Below are positions 60,266-64,000 of a DNA stretch of 64,000 nt, piece by piece. Both the position numbers and the translations under genes were made by a program. The stretch spans positions 383,162 through 447,161 of the forward strand of contig DDGL01000007.1 of the NCBI GenBank assembly GCA_002337605.1, given 5' to 3'. The notes beneath the pieces are model-generated. The model worked only from the letters and a program-made list of their open reading frames with translations. It ran no database searches and was not told the origin of the DNA. Each line of letters begins with the position of its first letter. Position 1 is the stretch's first letter. The DNA comes from Flavobacteriaceae bacterium UBA1903 (GTDB lineage: Bacteria; Bacteroidota; Bacteroidia; Flavobacteriales; Flavobacteriaceae).

Positions 60266-63200
60266 ATGAAACACTTCCTTACGCTTCCCCTACTCTGTCT
60301 TTTTATATCACTTTCGGTTTCAGCTCAAAAAAAGGAGACGAATAGTTCTGCCGACACGCTTTACCACGGATTAAAATGGCGAAATATTGGTCCGTTTCGT
60401 GGCGGGAGAAGTGTTGCATCTACAGGCGTAGTTGGACAACCAATGACCTATTATATGGGAGCTACCGGCGGGGGTGTTTTTAAAACTGAGGACGACGGTA
60501 TTACATGGAAAAATGTTTCAGACGGGTTCTTTAAAACGGGAACCGTTGGGTCTATCGCCGTTTCAGAAAGCAACCCAAACATTGTGGTGGTTGGAATGGG
60601 AGAACACGCTGCCCGGGGCGTAATGACTTCTATGGGTGACGGGGTATATAAATCTACCGATGCCGGAAAAACTTGGAAACACATAGGGTTAGACTTTACG
60701 CGTCATATTTCAGATGTAATTATTCACCCTTCCAATCCGGATATTCTATTTGTTGCGGCACAGGGAGCGCAATACGGACCTTCCAAGGATCGGGGCATTT
60801 ACAAGTCGATAGACGGAGGAAAAACCTGGAATAAAACCCTCTTTGTAGATGAAAATACAGGAGCGGTAGACCTTTCGATGGATTTTAAAAACCCGCTTAT
60901 TCTATATGCAGCTATGTGGGAACACCGTCGCTATCCGTGGATTATGGAAAGCGGAGGTAAAAAATCCGGCTTGTATAAATCTAATGATGGTGGTGAAACC
61001 TGGGAACCTATGAAAAACGGAATCCCGGATGCCTTTGGAAAATCGGGAATTTCAGTATCCCGTGCCAATCCAGACCGTGTGTACGCTGTTCTGGAAGCAG
61101 AAGGTGAAAAAGCAGGAGTGTATCGAAGTGACAATGCGGGAAAATCATGGAAACAAATTAACAAGGACCGCGTAAACATTACCCGTTCGTGGTATTATAT
61201 GGAAATCTTTGCAGACCCTCAGGATGAAAATGTGGTGTATGTATTGAACGCTCCCGTGATGAAATCGATAGACGGAGGAAAATCGTTTAGCAATGTACTC
61301 GTCCCACACGGCGATAACCACCACTTATGGATTCATCCTGAAAACAATCAGGTCATGATCAATAGTAATGATGGCGGGGCAAATGTTTCCAATAACGGTG
61401 GTAAGAGCTGGAGCACACAGGAAAACCAGGCTACGGCTCAGTTTTACAGAGTGATTACAGACAATCTGGTTCCCTACAATGTGTATGGCGGGCAACAGGA
61501 TAACAGCGCCATAGCCATAGCCAGCCGTACCAACGATGCAGGAATAGACTGGAAAGACTGGTACAGCGTGGCAGGATGTGAAAGTGCGTTCCTTGCCTTT
61601 GACCCGGACAACCCGGTGGAAGTGTATGGAGGTTGTTACCAGGGCATCATAGACCGATGGATGAAAAGCACAGGAGATTCTAAGATCATTAACCAGTATC
61701 CAGAGCAAGGCCTGAGTAAAGCTCCTAAAGATGCCAAATACCGTTTTAACTGGAATGCACCTATAATAAGTGATCCTTTCAACCGAAAAACCATTTACCA
61801 CGCAGGAAACAAGGTTTTTAAAACAACCGATGGCGGAACCAACTGGACGGCCATTAGTCCGGACCTCACCAAAAATGAAACTGATAAGCATGGCCCTGGG
61901 GGTGGCCCGTACACCAACGAAGCTGCAGGTGGTGAAAATTATAACACCTTAATGTCTTTAGTTGCTTCTCCATTGGAACCAGGCGTGCTCTATGCGGGAA
62001 GTGACGACGGATTGCTACATCTAACAAAAAATGGCGGACAAACCTGGGAAAATGTTACGCCTAAAGGAGTAGGTTCTTATATTATTAATAGTATTGAAGT
62101 GTCCCCCCACGATAAGGCAACAGCGTATATCGCAGTAATGGGCTATAAAGCTATGGATTTGAAGCCTTATATATTCAAGACTACTAACTACGGACAAAGC
62201 TGGACAAAAATTACCAACGGAATTACCGGTGATCATACCTTCGTACGCGTAGTGCGTGAAGACCAAAAAATAAAAGGCTTGCTATATGCAGGTACCGAAA
62301 CCGGCCTCTACGTATCCTGGAATGACGGTACGGACTGGAAACCGTTTCAGTTAAATCTTCCTGTGGTGCCTATCAACGATCTGGCGATTCAGGATAACGA
62401 TTTGATCGCTGCAACGGCGGGACGTTCATTCTGGATATTGGACGACCTGGGCGCTATTCAGAATAGAATGGCTTCTGAAGGGAAGTTACGCATTATAAAA
62501 CCGAAGGACACCTACCTATTTTTTGGCGGAAAAGCTCCTGCTGGAAATGGTTTAGGAGAAAACCCTGCTACTGGGGTAACGATGGATTACTATCTTCCTG
62601 AATACAAAGACTCGCTGGACTTACAGCTGGAAATACTGAAGGATGGAAACGTACTACGCACTATTTCCAACAAACCTCCTAAAGATTTTAAAACCTGGGC
62701 AGGTGGTCCTCCAAAACCTGCTGTATTGCCTAGCAAACGAGGCTTTAACAGGTTTACCTGGGATTTCAGAAAAGAAACGCTTCCAGCAGTGGATAATGTT
62801 TTTGTATTTGGAAACTACCAGGGAGCAACGGTTGCTCCTGGAACTTACACGCTACGCTTAAAAGCAAATGAAACCACTACCGAGACTACCGTTACCATAA
62901 AGCCAAACCCAAATATTGACGCCTCCCCTGCTCAATTTGCAGAACGCCAGGCCATCTTAAGTGAACTGGAAACTATGATCACCGAAATTCACGAGTCTGT
63001 AAATGCTATGCGCTCTGTTCAGGGCCAGTTATCGCATTATAAGAAGATGCTAAAAGATACTGAGCAAGCGGAAGCACTACTCAAAAGAGGAGATTCACTC
63101 AGCAAGCGGATTACTTCCTGGGAGGAAAATTTGATACAAACACAGCAGAAGACCTTTCAGGATGTGATCAACTTTAACAACAAGCTAAACAGTGAAGTTC

Positions 63201-63394
63201 TGTACTTAAAAGATTTTATAGATACGGCTATACCACAGGTAACTGCAGGCTCAAAGCAACGTTTACAGGACTTAAAAAAAGACTGGCAAACGTATAAGAC
63301 TGAACGGGATGCAATTATAAATACAGAAATGGAAGCCTATAATACAATGTACGCCGCATTAAGGGTGCCTGCTTTGTTGTTGAAGAAGGAATGA
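60266..63394 (+). CDS. Large secreted VPS10/BNR-repeat glycosyl-hydrolase-like protein
   Basis: A 1042-residue protein with signal peptide (MKHFLTLPLLCLFISLSVSAQ). Residues ~30-700 are a beta-propeller of Asp-box repeats: STDAGKTWKHI, SIDGGKTWNKT, SNDGGETWEPM, SDNAGKSWKQI, SIDGGKSFSNV, TTDGGTNWTAI, TKNGGQTWENV, TTNYGQSWTKI; the family name in databases is VPS10/glycosyl hydrolase-like. Residues ~760-900 are a second soluble domain, and ~930-1030 a coiled helical end. No T9SS sorting domain is found, so it is probably periplasmic or released. ATG 60266 avoids overlap with the GNAT gene. Substrate unknown. Confidence 0.9.
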   Translation: MKHFLTLPLLCLFISLSVSAQKKETNSSADTLYHGLKWRNIGPFRGGRSVASTGVVGQPMTYYMGATGGGVFKTEDDGITWKNVSDGFFKTGTVGSIAVSESNPNIVVVGMGEHAARGVMTSMGDGVYKSTDAGKTWKHIGLDFTRHISDVIIHPSNPDILFVAAQGAQYGPSKDRGIYKSIDGGKTWNKTLFVDENTGAVDLSMDFKNPLILYAAMWEHRRYPWIMESGGKKSGLYKSNDGGETWEPMKNGIPDAFGKSGISVSRANPDRVYAVLEAEGEKAGVYRSDNAGKSWKQINKDRVNITRSWYYMEIFADPQDENVVYVLNAPVMKSIDGGKSFSNVLVPHGDNHHLWIHPENNQVMINSNDGGANVSNNGGKSWSTQENQATAQFYRVITDNLVPYNVYGGQQDNSAIAIASRTNDAGIDWKDWYSVAGCESAFLAFDPDNPVEVYGGCYQGIIDRWMKSTGDSKIINQYPEQGLSKAPKDAKYRFNWNAPIISDPFNRKTIYHAGNKVFKTTDGGTNWTAISPDLTKNETDKHGPGGGPYTNEAAGGENYNTLMSLVASPLEPGVLYAGSDDGLLHLTKNGGQTWENVTPKGVGSYIINSIEVSPHDKATAYIAVMGYKAMDLKPYIFKTTNYGQSWTKITNGITGDHTFVRVVREDQKIKGLLYAGTETGLYVSWNDGTDWKPFQLNLPVVPINDLAIQDNDLIAATAGRSFWILDDLGAIQNRMASEGKLRIIKPKDTYLFFGGKAPAGNGLGENPATGVTMDYYLPEYKDSLDLQLEILKDGNVLRTISNKPPKDFKTWAGGPPKPAVLPSKRGFNRFTWDFRKETLPAVDNVFVFGNYQGATVAPGTYTLRLKANETTTETTVTIKPNPNIDASPAQFAERQAILSELETMITEIHESVNAMRSVQGQLSHYKKMLKDTEQAEALLKRGDSLSKRITSWEENLIQTQQKTFQDVINFNNKLNSEVLYLKDFIDTAIPQVTAGSKQRLQDLKKDWQTYKTERDAIINTEMEAYNTMYAALRVPALLLKKE

Positions 63395-63483
63395 TCTAAT
63401 TGTAAGTTCGTGAAAATGCTGATAGAAATTTACACGCTAAATATACTATATGGTTGTTTGTTGCCTCAAGTTCTTTGTTATGA

Positions 63484-63927
63484 CTAGTTTTTTCTTTCCC
63501 TTTTTCTTTTTTCCTTTTCCCTTTTACGTTTATCTTTTTTTACCATTTTAATAATTTCTGATTCACTTTTTATCTGAAATCTAACTGGGAGAGCATATAT
63601 TAAGTCTGGATTATCTAGCTTGATTTTCTCTAACAAACTTTGTGAAATCATAACACTCTTCAATTTTGAAACTATTAGATCTTCTAATTCCGCCATTGGA
63701 CCTCGGGCTTTGACATCTGTCAGTTTTCCGTCCTTTTCAATTTTAAACTGAGTAGATAGTATAATTACTTTTCCTTCGCTAAAATGTTCAGATGCAATTC
63801 TACTAAGTCTTATTTCAAAGTTGACATTATCCAGAGAATCAGCTAAAATTTTTGAAATTTCTTTATTTTGAGAAAAGCCAGAGCTGATTGACATTAGGAT
63901 CAGTAGAAATGTGAATCTTTTTTTCAT
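63484..63927 (-). CDS. Secreted TonB C-terminal-like protein with basic tail
   Basis: A 147-residue exported protein with signal peptide (MKKRFTFLLILMSISSGFSQ). The core FKIEKDGKLTDVKARGPMAELEDLIVSKLKS resembles the TonB C-terminal/energy-transducer fold found in small Bacteroidota proteins. The last 20 residues are almost all Lys, Arg and Glu (KKDKRKREKEKRKRERKN), an unusual, highly charged tail. No TonB transmembrane helix or proline-rich linker remains. It converges with the VPS10-like gene; 89 gene-free bases separate them. Confidence 0.75.
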   Translation of the reverse strand: MKKRFTFLLILMSISSGFSQNKEISKILADSLDNVNFEIRLSRIASEHFSEGKVIILSTQFKIEKDGKLTDVKARGPMAELEDLIVSKLKSVMISQSLLEKIKLDNPDLIYALPVRFQIKSESEIIKMVKKDKRKREKEKRKRERKN

Positions 63928-64000
63928 AAAAAATGTGTAGTCCTAGTGGTTTTGCATATGATACGGCGGGTCTTAAGCGGCAGCTTCGGCAGTGCCAACA
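63928..64000. other. Gene-free end of window
   Basis: Only 73 bases; I see no start codon with an open frame and no clear promoter. It probably holds the 5' region of the minus-strand gene ending at 63927. Confidence 0.4.

Overview
The window looks like a chromosomal segment of a (probably marine) member of the Flavobacteriaceae, phylum Bacteroidota. The evidence is four secreted proteins with type IX secretion system (T9SS) type A C-terminal sorting domains, a typical gluzincin-free set of flavobacterial neighbours (MoxR/DUF58 operon, two tandem rhomboids next to mutL, DUF4870-PadR-PspC-DUF2807 cluster, menaquinone genes), AT-rich intergenic DNA, near absence of Shine-Dalgarno motifs, frequent TTG/GTG starts and TAnnTTTG-type -7 promoter elements. 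It is mostly ordinary core genome; I see no phage, CRISPR array, transposase or recognisable defence island.

Layout. 1-7.3 kb: end of lysA, then a minus-strand block (endonuclease/exonuclease/phosphatase-like membrane protein, two rhomboid proteases, mutL, a small membrane protein, a TRIC-type channel, an RDD protein). 7.4-14.5 kb: divergent SpoIIM-like / membrane protein / DUF4129 / DUF4350 / MoxR ATPase / DUF58 / DUF1648 operon, interrupted by a four-helix-bundle gene that sits between inverted repeats. 14.6-18.1 kb: DUF2141 protein, oxyR, AIM24-like protein, DUF4442 protein. 18.3-22.5 kb: membrane-stress-like cluster DUF4870, PadR, PspC, DUF2807. 22.5-29.3 kb: giant T9SS surface protein followed upstream by a TPR protein and a TPR-AraC regulator. 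29.5-32.4 kb: trxB, a HupE/UreJ-like membrane protein and a histidine-rich DUF4198-like partner. 32.5-33.3 kb: a structured tandem-repeat array and tRNA-Pro(GGG). 33.5-37.6 kb: DUF4168 protein and a three-gene acyl-CoA (propionyl-CoA) carboxylase operon. 37.8-43.5 kb: TPR-LuxR-type regulator, then two T9SS proteins. 43.6-45.3 kb: PQQ-type sugar dehydrogenase and a cytochrome c. 45.4-49.8 kb: udk, FtsB-like, methylmalonyl-CoA mutase small and large subunits. 49.8-64 kb: acetyltransferases, CvfB-like RNA-binding protein, menD / isochorismate synthase / DHNA-CoA thioesterase, hydrolases, LRR protein, bile-acid-symporter homologue, T9SS lipase-like protein, a large BNR/VPS10-like secreted protein and a TonB-C-like protein.

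How the genes fit together. The carboxylase operon and the methylmalonyl-CoA mutase pair together convert propionyl-CoA to succinyl-CoA (the epimerase is not in the window). The minus-strand men genes provide three menaquinone steps. OxyR and TrxB serve redox homeostasis. Twice, a membrane-anchored TPR regulator with a C-terminal helix-turn-helix lies next to T9SS surface-protein genes; at the second site three phased TGTCAC repeats lie between the regulator and the surface-protein gene, an operator-like arrangement. The most unusual non-coding structures are the 4 x ~103 bp triple-palindrome tandem array beside tRNA-Pro, with a 26-bp copy of the tRNA 3' end, and the inverted repeats bracketing the four-helix-bundle gene.
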